Below, one piece after another: positions 1 to 8,171 of a stretch of 64,000 nt of DNA (within the stretch, counting starts at the first letter, position 1; each line of letters starts with the position of its first letter). The position numbers and the translations under genes were made by a program. The DNA comes from an uncultured Arthrobacter sp. (GTDB lineage Bacteria > Actinomycetota > Actinomycetes > Actinomycetales > Micrococcaceae). The notes below the pieces were generated by a model. The model was given only the letters and a program-made list of their open reading frames with translations. It had not been told where the DNA came from and did no database searches. Where the stretch lies: contig NZ_CANLSZ010000008.1 in the NCBI RefSeq assembly GCF_947493765.1, forward strand, positions 1-64,000, in the 5' to 3' direction.

Positions 1-217
1 GCCGGCTTGGCCGGACCTTAAAGCAGCGGGCCACTGATGTCCTCGCGTTCTTCGACCGCCCCGGCACTTCGAATGGCCCCACAGAGGCCATCAATGGGCG
101 ACTCGAGCACCTACGCGGATCAGCCCTCGGCTTCAGGAACCTCGCCCACTACATCGCCCGTAGCCTGCTCGAATCCGGCGGTTTCAGACCCGGCTACACC
201 TTGAAATCGGATGAGCC
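1..217 (+). mobile_element. Right end of an ISL3-family insertion sequence (partial)
   Basis: The window opens inside an insertion sequence. The left part encodes the C-terminal end of an ISL3-type transposase, and positions 201-217 read, on the opposite strand, as a terminus beginning GGCTCATCC, which fits the GGCTC start usual for ISL3-family inverted repeats. The left end lies outside the window, so length and target duplication cannot be judged. The element abuts the TIR genes and is the probable edge of a transferred segment. Confidence 0.7.
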
Positions 218-275
218 ACCAAAGCTCATCCGTTGCTTTACATCACTAAGTACTTGTGGGAGGTTCGGCGTATGA
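3..275 (+). pseudogene. ISL3-family transposase, C-terminal fragment with altered 3' end
   Basis: Reading from base 3, the frame gives a typical ISL3 transposase tail: LKQRATDVLAFFDRPGTSNG, then PTEAINGRLEHLRGSALGF and NYIARSLLE-type residues (here HYIARSLLESGG). The 5' part is cut by the window edge. After GGFRP at about base 190 the frame runs through the inverted repeat and stops only at 273-275. One additional C in the CCC run at 188-190 would give FRPRLHLEIG followed by a TGA at 211-213 inside the terminal repeat, the sort of ending expected for this family. A one-base deletion near 190 is therefore likely, so the copy is probably decayed. Confidence 0.65.
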
Positions 276-1438
276 CGAGTTACGCGAGCGCCGCCTCCCA
301 GATTCAAGCCTTCATCAGCTATGACCATGCTACCGATGACGACCTCCAGTTCGTCGAGCCGCTACACATCAGCTTGGTGAAGATGATTAAGGCAACTCAT
401 GGCCGTGACGTACAGATCTTCAGGGACAAGACCGGCATCAGATGGGGCGACCCTTTTCAGGACGCTATCAAGAGTGGTCTCACAGGCGCCAGCGTCCTCT
501 TCGTGATAGCTACTGTGGCGTACCTGGAGAGTGAGAACTGCCGAGACGAGTTCAATACGTTTCTGAACGCAGCTAACGCGAGCGGCTCGAAGGATCTCAA
601 GCGCCTGATTCTGCCGATCATGCCAATCAACGCACCGAAGGTCTTCAACGTTGATGCGGAGGATACGATTGCTCGTGAAATCGCCAAGATTCAGTACGAG
701 CAGATTGAGGATGCAGTTCTCGACGGCCCAGGGTCCCCCACTTGGAAGCACGCCATGGTTAGGCTAGCTCATCGATTCGTGGAAGTCGTAGAAGCGGCGG
801 AAGCCGCTATAGCTGAGTCTTCTACTGCGGAGTTGAAGCCTGCTTCGCCTAAGAAGGGATTAGCTGCGACAGGAACAAGCAGCGATCATGACAACGATGA
901 AGAAGACTCTGAAGACGACCGCGGCATCATGGATGCGATCCTCGACATCCATGATGACTTGGCCGAGGTGACTAATCTTGCAGAAAACATGACCGCCAAC
1001 ATGACCGCTGTTACTACCGCAGCATCGAGTGTCAGGTTGGACAACGTCAGCGATCCCCGGGAACTCGGAGTCAAGCTCCGAACGATAGCAGCGAAGATGT
1101 CCGGCCCAAGCAGTGCACTTGGGGAGGAAGGCGCGCAGATGCGCGATCGCGTGAATAAGATCGACGTCAGCCTCCGCCGGATGATCATGATTCAGGTCGA
1201 ACTCGATAACCAACCAAAACTGATGAAAGACCTTCAGGAGATTTCCGACAACTTGCAGGTCATCAACGGCGTTGATGAGCAGATGGAGGCCCTCCTCAAC
1301 AGCATGAGACAGGCCGAGTTGGCCTCCAGTGCCGTGAGGCGGTCACTACAGCCCATGAGGTCCGGGTTAACAGCGTTCAGAGACGCTGCGCGGATTATCA
1401 AGCAGTGGGGTCCCCAGATGGTCGACGATATTTACTGA
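272..1438 (+). CDS. TIR-domain protein with C-terminal helical region
   Basis: A 388-residue protein. Residues about 10-150 form a TIR-type fold: strand one is AFISYDHATDDD, followed by QIFRDKTGIRWG and the ENCRDEF segment whose Glu sits where TIR NADases keep their catalytic Glu. Residues about 190-225 are a low-complexity acidic linker (DNDEEDSEDD), and the rest is predicted helix with heptad-like leucines, perhaps for oligomerisation. Bacterial TIR proteins commonly make NAD-derived signals or deplete NAD in phage defence; that role is inferred here. The ATG at 272 has GGGAGG at 258-263 and is preferred to an in-frame ATG at 233, which would lie inside the insertion-sequence remnant. Base use is clearly less GC-rich than the core genes. 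No partner effector is seen. Confidence 0.75.
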   Translation: MTSYASAASQIQAFISYDHATDDDLQFVEPLHISLVKMIKATHGRDVQIFRDKTGIRWGDPFQDAIKSGLTGASVLFVIATVAYLESENCRDEFNTFLNAANASGSKDLKRLILPIMPINAPKVFNVDAEDTIAREIAKIQYEQIEDAVLDGPGSPTWKHAMVRLAHRFVEVVEAAEAAIAESSTAELKPASPKKGLAATGTSSDHDNDEEDSEDDRGIMDAILDIHDDLAEVTNLAENMTANMTAVTTAASSVRLDNVSDPRELGVKLRTIAAKMSGPSSALGEEGAQMRDRVNKIDVSLRRMIMIQVELDNQPKLMKDLQEISDNLQVINGVDEQMEALLNSMRQAELASSAVRRSLQPMRSGLTAFRDAARIIKQWGPQMVDDIY

Positions 1439-1518
1439 GGCTGCAAGGTGAATGAAGAGATTGACGGTCGGGCAAAATTTGCTGATATTATCTCCTCAAG
1501 CGGTATCGGAGGAGAGAT

Positions 1519-2355
1519 TTGAAGATTTTTATTAGTTGGTCCGGAGACCAGAGCAAGGCTGTCGCGAAGTTATTACGGCCTTGGCTTAAGAAGGTATTGC
1601 AGGCCACCGACCCGTGGATGAGCGATGAAGACATCGCACCGGGCACGCGGTGGGCTGAGCGAATCGCTAAGGAATTGGCAGTCACGGATTTTGGAATTTT
1701 GTGCGTCACGGCGGCAAACAGGAATTCAGAGTGGCTTAACTTCGAAGCAGGAGCGCTGTCGATGGCAATTAGCGACACAGAACGTCACGTGGTTCCGCTC
1801 CTTATCCGATTCGAGGAGAGAGGCGACCTTGGTTCCGGCCCCCTCTCCACCCTCAACACACTGGTATTTAAAAAAGATGACATGTTGAAACTTGTCGAAA
1901 CCATCAATCGCCAACTAGCAACGATGGTCGAAGCCGAAAATCTTCGGGAATCATTTGAGGCATTCTGGCCCGCACTAGACACGGCGGTGCGCTCAATCCA
2001 CATCGAGCACGCACCAAAGCCACCAGAGAAAAACGACAACGCTTACCTGCAGGAAATTCTTTCTTACGTCAAAGACATAAGTCAGCAGCAGTCGGACGTG
2101 CGACCAAAGAACCTCACTAGCATTACTAAGCCTGACGTTGATTCAGAATCAGGTCGTCTCACACCTCGGGAAACAGAGATAGCGGAGTTGGCCGCCCGGG
2201 GACTCACTAATCGTGAAATAGCTTCTGACTTGGGCATCAGCTCCCGGGTCGTTGAGGGACACCTCTACCGAATCTACACGAAACTAGAAGTCAATAGGCG
2301 GGACGAACTGGTCATGATGTTGCACGAATCAACTGATACCGGTGAAGACCGCTGA
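1519..2355 (+). CDS. TIR-like protein fused to a LuxR-type helix-turn-helix
   Basis: A 278-residue protein starting at TTG 1519 with GGAGGA at 1508-1513, 5 nt away. Residues 1-150 are TIR-like: KIFISWSGDQSKAVAKLLR, then ATDPWMSDEDIAPGTRW, and EWLNFEAGALS, which carries a Glu in the catalytic position of TIR enzymes. Residues about 210-275 are a GerE/LuxR DNA-binding domain: LTPRETEIAELAARGLTNRE, then IASDLGISSRVVEGHLYRIY. A TIR domain joined to a LuxR helix-turn-helix is unusual and suggests a TIR sensor or enzyme that acts on transcription. It lies 80 nt after the first TIR gene in the same orientation, so the two may be co-transcribed. Base composition is low in GC compared with the core. 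The domain calls are firm; the role is not known. Confidence 0.75.
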   Translation: MKIFISWSGDQSKAVAKLLRPWLKKVLQATDPWMSDEDIAPGTRWAERIAKELAVTDFGILCVTAANRNSEWLNFEAGALSMAISDTERHVVPLLIRFEERGDLGSGPLSTLNTLVFKKDDMLKLVETINRQLATMVEAENLRESFEAFWPALDTAVRSIHIEHAPKPPEKNDNAYLQEILSYVKDISQQQSDVRPKNLTSITKPDVDSESGRLTPRETEIAELAARGLTNREIASDLGISSRVVEGHLYRIYTKLEVNRRDELVMMLHESTDTGEDR

Positions 2356-2490
2356 CTGTTGGGGTCTGATAGACGGGCTCTTCTTACCTGACTCGTGCCA
2401 CTTGATGATTTCGTCGCGGTCGGGGTGGACTTTTCGGCCATTTTTCGGGGTCTTGGTGGGCTGAGTGACACACCCCGGGGCTCGTTAGAG
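2356..2490. other. Junction segment between the TIR island and a truncated helicase
   Basis: This 135-nt stretch resembles neither neighbour. It contains GGGCTCTTCTTACC at about 2375, which starts with the GGCTC seen at ISL3-family termini and at the insertion sequence end at base 217. It may be the remnant of a second element that removed the 5' half of the helicase. The match is only a few bases long, so this is a suggestion. Confidence 0.25.
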
Positions 2491-3984
2491 TTCGCGAAGA
2501 ACAACCGGCATGCCGAATACATCGCCACACGCTTCGACAAGAATTACCCGCACCTCAAAGGACACTTCGCCCGGGTGGTCACGTATCAGGTGAACTACGC
2601 ACAGAACCTCATCGACGAGTTCTCGCGCCGCGACGCCGACCCTCACATCGCGATCTCCGTGGACATGCTGGACACGGGCATCGACGTCCCCGAAGTCGTC
2701 AACCTGGTCTTCTTCAAGATGGTCCGGTCCAAGACCAAGTTCTGGCAGATGGTGGGCCGCGGCACGCGCCTGTGCCCCGACCTCTTCGGCCCCGGCGAGG
2801 ACAAGGAGGACTTCCTCATCTTCGACCTCTGCCGCAACGTCGAATACTTCAACGCCGGCATGCCCGGCAATGAAGGCTCCCTCGGCAAGTCCCTCGCGGA
2901 GAGCACCTTCGCCACGCGCGTGCGGCTGCTGCGTACGACGGCGGACCTCGCCTGGGATTCCGGCTCCCCCTTCGTCGTCAAGCTGCAGGAGTCGTTGAAG
3001 CACACCGTGGGCAGGCTGCCGCTGGAGAACTTCCTGGTGAGGCCTGCCCGGAAATGGGTGGAGAAGTTCACGGAGGAATCGACCTGGACGTCCCTGGACG
3101 GCGAGGACTTCGATGCGCTCGAGACCGAGGTGGCCCGGCTGGCATCCATCGGCGCCCTGCCGGACACGGAGGAGGCCAAGCGCTTCGACTATCTTGTATT
3201 GCGAACGGAACTGGCAGCACTCCAGGGGAGCCCCATGGGTCCGTTCCGAACGAAAGTGCAAGCGGTAGCCGCCGCATTGCAGGACCAGCCGGACGTTCCC
3301 GCCATCGCAGCGCAACTGCCGCTGATCGAGGCGATCCTCGACGACGCCGAGTGGGAGTCCGTGTCAGCGGGGTGGCTGGAGGACATCAGGCTCCGGCTCC
3401 GCGAACTCGTTCACCTGATCGAGAAACGCAAGCGGCACGTCGTCTACACGAACTTCCTGGATGAACTCGGCGAGCTCGAAGAAATCGACCTCGCAGGGGC
3501 ATCGAACGGCCATATGGACCCTGCCCGCTACCGCGAGAAGATCCGGCTGTACCTTACCGGTCACCAGGACCACGCCGCCATCCAGCGCCTGCGCCGGAAC
3601 AGGCAGCTCACAGCATTGGACCTCTCGGAGCTGGAACGCATCCTGCTGGAGAGCGGCCTCGGCTCGCGGGAAGATCTCGACAGGGCCGCGGCCGAGGGGC
3701 TCGGGCTGTACGTGCGGTCCCTCGTGGGCCTGGACCGCGACGCCGTGGAGGAAGCGCTGGCTGAATTCGTTGCGAATACCACGCTGACAGCCCAGCAGCT
3801 CGATTTCCTGCAGGTCCTCACGAACCACCTCGTCGACAACGGAACCGTGTCCCCGGGCGCGTTGTTCGACTCGCCCTACAATGAACTGGCTCCGGCAGGC
3901 CCCGATGTTCTCTTCGGCGAGGAGGGCGTCGTCAGGCTCTTTGGTGTCCTGCGAGCCATCGAGAGCCACGCACGCGTGAGCTGA
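2491..3984 (+). pseudogene. DEAD/DEAH-box helicase (HsdR-like), 5'-truncated
   Basis: The frame is open from 2395, but recognisable helicase sequence starts only at 2491 with FAKNNRHAEYIATRFDKNYP, which is normally internal. What remains is the second RecA-like domain, with SVDMLDTGIDVPEVVNLVFF and the motif VI core QMVGRGTR, followed by the roughly 330-residue C-terminal region typical of HsdR/EcoEI-R-like helicases. Walker A and the DEAD box, and any nuclease domain, are missing. The GTG at 2395 has no ribosome-binding site. The coding part has the high-GC composition of the core chromosome, so it looks like a resident gene cut by the arrival of the island. Whether a short product is made is unknown. 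Confidence 0.7.
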
Positions 3985-4081
3985 ACGGAATCGCAGACGG
4001 GAACCGACCAGCTTGCTGGCACCCATCAGCGGCTCCGTCTTGTAGGTGGGCGTGAGCAATGCCTCCGCGCCCTGCAGGATG

Positions 4082-4498
4082 CTAGCGCGAGCCTGGCAGT
4101 CTGAACCGCTTCTTCGCCTTCGGCTGGGTGAGCTGGAAGTAGTCGCTGCTCTGCGGCAGCCACATGAGCAGCACGGCGACGAGCATGGCCCCGGCGATCA
4201 GGGACAGGCCCGGCGTGCCACGGACCAGGATCGGCACGCCCATGAGGATGCCGATGGTGCTCAGGACCTCGCGGGCGCTCCTCCTGCCCCGGCGCAGCGG
4301 GAGCAGGAGAAGCAGCTGCAGGACGGCGAGCGCGCCGAAGAGTGCGCCAAGCCCGATGGATCCCGCCCGGTCGAGATCCTGCACCGCCGCCGAGCCCACG
4401 AAGGTCGCGGCGGCGACGAGCAGGAGCACCGCGATCGCGAGCCACAGGATCACCGCCGCACGCAGCGTGAAGGGTCGCGGCGGCAGGACCCGCGCCAA
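4082..4498 (-). CDS. Small integral membrane protein of unknown function
   Basis: About 138 residues with four hydrophobic segments: AVILWLAIAVLLLVAAATF, GLGALFGALAVLQLLLLL, a third around TIGILMGVPILV, and a fourth around LIAGAMLVAVLLMWLP, ending in a basic tail (KAKKRFRLPGSR). The TTG at 4498 places the start 7 nt after the stop of the amidohydrolase gene; longer in-frame starts would overlap that gene by up to 85 nt. It probably forms a two-gene operon with the amidohydrolase. No family was recognised and no catalytic motif is visible. Confidence 0.6.
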   Translation of the reverse strand: MARVLPPRPFTLRAAVILWLAIAVLLLVAAATFVGSAAVQDLDRAGSIGLGALFGALAVLQLLLLLPLRRGRRSAREVLSTIGILMGVPILVRGTPGLSLIAGAMLVAVLLMWLPQSSDYFQLTQPKAKKRFRLPGSR

Positions 4499-4505
4499 GG
4501 GGAGG

Positions 4506-5699
4506 CTAGCCCCGCGGAGCGACGGTGCTGCTGCCGCTCCCGGTGTCGTAGGAGTAGACCTCCGTGCCGCCGATCCACACCTGCAGGGCACGCTGCATGA
4601 CGTCGAGCGGGTCCCCGCTCCACAGCACCAGATCCGCGTCCTTCCCGACGGCGAGCGAACCCAGTCGGTCGGCCAGCCCCAGCACCCTGGCCGGGTTGAT
4701 GGTGATGGACCGCAGGGCCGTCTCGCGATCCAGCCCCTCCTTGACCGCGAGCGTGGCCTGGTGCACGAGGAAGTTGATCGGGATCACCGGGTGATCGGTG
4801 ATGATCGAGATCTCCACGCCCGCCTTCGCCAGCTTCCCCGGATTGGCGATCGATCGTCCACGCAGCTCCACCTTCGACTTCGTGGTGAACAGCGGACCGA
4901 TCAGCACCGGGGTACCGCGCTCCGCCAGGACGTCGGCCAGCAGATGCGCCTCGGTGCCGTGGTCGAGCACCAGGTCGTAGCCGAACTCGTCGGCGAGCCG
5001 GATCGCGGTGGCGATGTCGTCTGCGCGGTGCGCGTGCTGGCGCCAGGGGATCTCACGGCGCAGCACCATGGCCAGGGCCTCGAGATGCGGGTCGCGGGCG
5101 TTCTCATCGGCCTTGCCCAGGTAGTTCTGCGCCTTCATGAACGCCTCACGGATGACCAGCGCCGTGCCGAGCCGGGTGGAGGGCGTCTTGCCCTTGTCGC
5201 CGTAGACGCGCTTCGGGTTCTCGCCGAGCGCCGACTTCAGGCCGCTGGGGGAGCGCAGCACCATCTCCTCGAGATAGCGCCCGTGGGTGTGGAGGGCCAC
5301 GGCCTGTCCGCCGATGGGGTTGCCGGACCCGGGATTGACGTTCACCGTGGTCACGCCGCCGGCCAGGGCGTCGTCGAACCCCGGATCGTACGGGTTGACG
5401 GCGTCGATGGCCCGGACGCCCGCCATGTTGGGGTCGGTCATCTCGTTGGTGTCGTCGCCGGCGGAGCCCTCGCCTTCCTCGTGTGTTCCGAGGTGCACGT
5501 GGGCGTCGACGAACCCGGGCAGCAGCCATTTGCCTGCGGCGTCGACCACGGTGGCGCCGTCGGGCACGGTGACCGAGGCGCCCAGGGCCGAGATGCGGCC
5601 GTCCTCGACGAGGACCGTGCCGTCGAAGGCATCCCCGTCGATCGGGACCACATGGGCGTTCGTGATGGCTGTCATGGTGCTGCCGTTGGGGGAGGACAT
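4506..5699 (-). CDS. Amidohydrolase-family protein (imidazolonepropionase-like)
   Basis: A 397-residue metal-dependent hydrolase of the amidohydrolase superfamily. The metal site is visible in order: GFVDAHVHLG (HxH, about residue 65), QHAHRADD (about 223), DHGTEAHLL (about 250) and ITDHPVIP (the catalytic Asp, about 300). The C-terminal PARVLGLADRLGSLAVGKDA and DADLVLW are the usual composite beta-sandwich closing signature. The substrate cannot be told from sequence; members cleave cyclic amides or peptides. A downstream start (MTAITNAHV) is possible. It is transcribed away from the membrane transferase gene at 5849 and is followed by a small membrane protein. Confidence 0.8.
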   Translation of the reverse strand: MSSPNGSTMTAITNAHVVPIDGDAFDGTVLVEDGRISALGASVTVPDGATVVDAAGKWLLPGFVDAHVHLGTHEEGEGSAGDDTNEMTDPNMAGVRAIDAVNPYDPGFDDALAGGVTTVNVNPGSGNPIGGQAVALHTHGRYLEEMVLRSPSGLKSALGENPKRVYGDKGKTPSTRLGTALVIREAFMKAQNYLGKADENARDPHLEALAMVLRREIPWRQHAHRADDIATAIRLADEFGYDLVLDHGTEAHLLADVLAERGTPVLIGPLFTTKSKVELRGRSIANPGKLAKAGVEISIITDHPVIPINFLVHQATLAVKEGLDRETALRSITINPARVLGLADRLGSLAVGKDADLVLWSGDPLDVMQRALQVWIGGTEVYSYDTGSGSSTVAPRG

Positions 5700-5848
5700 C
5701 GGTGGATCGGCCTTTCCTGGAGGGGTGGGGTGATTTCCACCATATCCGCCCGCGACCTCCCACCCTGAGGCGGATGCCTACACTGGATGAGCTGTGGCCC
5801 CGGGTTTCGAGGGAACAGCGACAGACACCGGTTCCTCGGAAGGACAGC

Positions 5849-7159
5849 ATGAGCCAGCGCGGTACCCCGATGGCCGTCCGGGCGCTGGGCGTCGTCGGTG
5901 CGCTGGCCGTGGCGGTGGCGCTGATGTCCTGGGCCTATGCCTGGGCCGATGTGATCGGCCTCGACTTCAGGGTCTACCGGATGGGCGGACAGTCCGTGGT
6001 CGACGGCGACGGCTCGCTCTACACGCGGTCCTTCGGGGAGGGGGAGGGCTCGCTCCTGTTCACCTACCCACCGTTCGCGGCGCTGGTCTTCACCGCCCTG
6101 ACGCTCGTGAGCGCGGAGACTGGCGCCGCCCTGTTCGTGGGCCTGTCGGTGGTCGTCGCGGCCGTGACCGCCCTGCTCATCACGCGGTACCTCGGAGGGT
6201 TCCGCACCAGCACCGCGGTGCTCGCGCATCCGGTGGCGCTGCCGCTCGCCATCGCCGGTACCGGGCTGATCTGCCTGCTCGGCCCCTGGCGCGAGACGAT
6301 GGCGTTCTCCCAGATCAACATCCTGCTCTTCGCCATGATCGCCGCGGATCTGCTCTCGGGCCCGCACCGCCGGGTGCCCACCGGGCTGCTGACGGGGATC
6401 GCCGCGGGCATCAAACTGACGCCGCTGGTCTTCGGCCTGTACTTCCTGGTGCGCGGGGAATGGAAACAGCTGTTCACCATGGCCGCTGGCTTCTTCGGCA
6501 CCATCGCGGCCGGCTTCCTCTTCCTGCCGTCCGAGTCCCGCACCTACTGGCTGCAGATGCTCCGGGACACCGGGCGGATCGGAGGTGAGGGCTACGTGGA
6601 CAATCTCTCCGTCCGGGGCGCCATCCTGCACGTCATGGGCCCCGATTTCCCCGCCACCGTCCCGTGGCTGCTGATCTCGCTGCTGCTCGTGGCGGGCGCC
6701 GCCTACGTCATCCGGTCCGGCCGTCGTCGTGGTGACCGGTTCACGCCGATCGCGATGACGGCGCTGCTCATGCTGCTGATCTCCCCGATCTCCTGGTCCC
6801 ACCACTGGGTCTGGATCGCCGTCGTCCTGGCGGTGCTCGCGGGTCAGGCCGCCGGACTGCCGGTGGCACTGCGCGCCTACCGGACCGCGGCGGCGGCCCT
6901 GTTCGTCATCGCCCTCGTGGTCTTCGTCTACTCGCCGAAGACCATCGGCCTGCTCCTCGGGGCGGAGGACCTGAACTCCCAGGCCACCACCGGCTGGCTC
7001 GTCGCCTCCAGTGCCGGTGTGCTCTGCGCGCTGGCCATCACGGTGTTCTGGGTGCTCCTGACCCGCGCGCTGCGGCCCGGGGGTCTTCCCGACGCCGGGG
7101 TGGACGGTGGACCGGTGGCAGCCGGAGCGCACGCGGCCGTACCCGGGGTGGCGCGATGA
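5849..7159 (+). CDS. GT87-family polyprenol-phosphate-mannose-type mannosyltransferase (membrane)
   Basis: A 436-residue multi-spanning membrane protein of the DUF2029/GT87 type. It shows the early acidic motif VIGLDFRVYR after the first helix, TYPPFAALVF, a GIAAGIKLTPLVFGLYFL helix typical of the family, and about ten hydrophobic helices. In actinobacteria such enzymes transfer mannose from polyprenyl phosphate to lipoglycans or related envelope glycans; the exact acceptor is unknown. ATG 5849 is chosen for the GGAAGGA at 5838-5844; a TACACT box at 5778-5783 is a likely -10 element, which argues against a start at the earlier ATG (5774). The stop overlaps the MOSC gene by ATGA. Confidence 0.75.
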   Translation: MSQRGTPMAVRALGVVGALAVAVALMSWAYAWADVIGLDFRVYRMGGQSVVDGDGSLYTRSFGEGEGSLLFTYPPFAALVFTALTLVSAETGAALFVGLSVVVAAVTALLITRYLGGFRTSTAVLAHPVALPLAIAGTGLICLLGPWRETMAFSQINILLFAMIAADLLSGPHRRVPTGLLTGIAAGIKLTPLVFGLYFLVRGEWKQLFTMAAGFFGTIAAGFLFLPSESRTYWLQMLRDTGRIGGEGYVDNLSVRGAILHVMGPDFPATVPWLLISLLLVAGAAYVIRSGRRRGDRFTPIAMTALLMLLISPISWSHHWVWIAVVLAVLAGQAAGLPVALRAYRTAAAALFVIALVVFVYSPKTIGLLLGAEDLNSQATTGWLVASSAGVLCALAITVFWVLLTRALRPGGLPDAGVDGGPVAAGAHAAVPGVAR

Positions 7160-7812
7160 CCTCCGGCACCCTGCTGGCCGTCTGCCGCGTCCATGATCTG
7201 CGCCCCACGAAGGACGCCACCGGCGTGACCGCCATCGACAAGCGCGCGGTCGAGGGGCCTGTCACCGTGCACCCGCTGGGCCTCAGCGGCGACGTCCAGG
7301 CCAGCAGGAAGCATCACGGCGGGCCGCTGAAAGCCGTCTACGCCTACGGACAGGACGACGCCGACTTCTGGACGCAGCAGCTGGGACGGGACGTGAGCCC
7401 CGGCCTGTTCGGCGAGAACCTGCGGGTCGCCGGGATCGATGCCTCCGGGGCGGTCATCGGCGAGCGCTGGAGCATCGGGGAGCAGGTGGTCCTCCAGGTG
7501 ACCATGCCCCGCACACCCTGCAGCAACTTCGCCCGGTTCCTCGGCGAGAGGGCCTGGGTGAGGCGGTTCTCCGAGGCGAACCGGGTGGGCGCCTACCTCT
7601 CCGTGGTGTCCACGGGCAGCATCACGGCGGGGGACGCCATCCGCGTGGAGGATGTCCCCGCGCACGGCGTCACGGCGGCGCAGGTCTACACCGGGCTCGA
7701 CCGGGAACAGGCCGAGGCTCTCCTCGCCGCAGCGGCGGACGATCTCGTGACGCTCACCCCACAGGTCCGCCGGTCCGCGCAGCGCGCCCTGAGGCTGCCG
7801 TCCTCCACCTGA
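7156..7812 (+). CDS. MOSC-domain protein (YiiM-like)
   Basis: A 218-residue protein of the MOSC (molybdenum cofactor sulfurase C-terminal) superfamily. Visible hallmarks are KHHGGPLKAVYAYGQDDADF, GLFGENLRVAG, IGERWSIGEQVVLQVTMPR and the conserved Cys in TPCSNFARF, the residue thought to carry sulfur or bind the cofactor. YiiM-like members are linked to molybdenum-dependent reduction of N-hydroxylated compounds; that role is by family only. The start overlaps the preceding stop (ATGA), so the two genes are translationally coupled. Confidence 0.8.
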   Translation: MTSGTLLAVCRVHDLRPTKDATGVTAIDKRAVEGPVTVHPLGLSGDVQASRKHHGGPLKAVYAYGQDDADFWTQQLGRDVSPGLFGENLRVAGIDASGAVIGERWSIGEQVVLQVTMPRTPCSNFARFLGERAWVRRFSEANRVGAYLSVVSTGSITAGDAIRVEDVPAHGVTAAQVYTGLDREQAEALLAAAADDLVTLTPQVRRSAQRALRLPSST

Positions 7813-8171
7813 CGTATCCGGGGCCGCCCAGGGGCACGTGCGCAACGTCACCCCCGGAGGACGCCCGTGTGCGGACCAGGCGGACGGACGTGCCGTAGAC
7901 TAGGATCATCCCCCACACCGGTATTCCCGTCATGTCCGACCAGTAGGTCAGGATTCGTTGTGTTGGGGCTCGGAGCGCAGACTCGCGAGCAGATTCATCA
8001 GGGAGCGCCGGCTAGAGAAAAGTCGCACATCGCGAGTCACACGGACTCGCATCGATGTGGGACGAGGAGTCCCGGCGCGGGATTGAAACAGCGCCGGACT
8101 TCCATGTTCATCCGGCGCTTCGGGCTTCCTCCCGCAGGGCCGGCCGGCACCTACCTGGAGGACTCATTCCC
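7813..8171 (+). promoter_or_regulatory. Promoter and long 5' leader of the DEAD-box helicase gene
   Basis: A 359-nt gap with no convincing gene. A TAGACT/TAGGAT pair at about 7905-7915 could be the -10 region, giving a leader of roughly 250 nt. Positions 8091-8098 (GCGCCGGA) and 8111-8118 (TCCGGCGC) form a perfect 8-bp stem with a 12-nt loop about 55 nt before the start codon. Long structured leaders are common on cold-shock helicase mRNAs, which suggests temperature or autoregulatory control. Confidence 0.45.

Noticed and set aside
233-271. Earlier ATG (233) for the first TIR gene
   Set aside because: It lies before the ribosome-binding site at 258-263 and would add residues with no TIR similarity.
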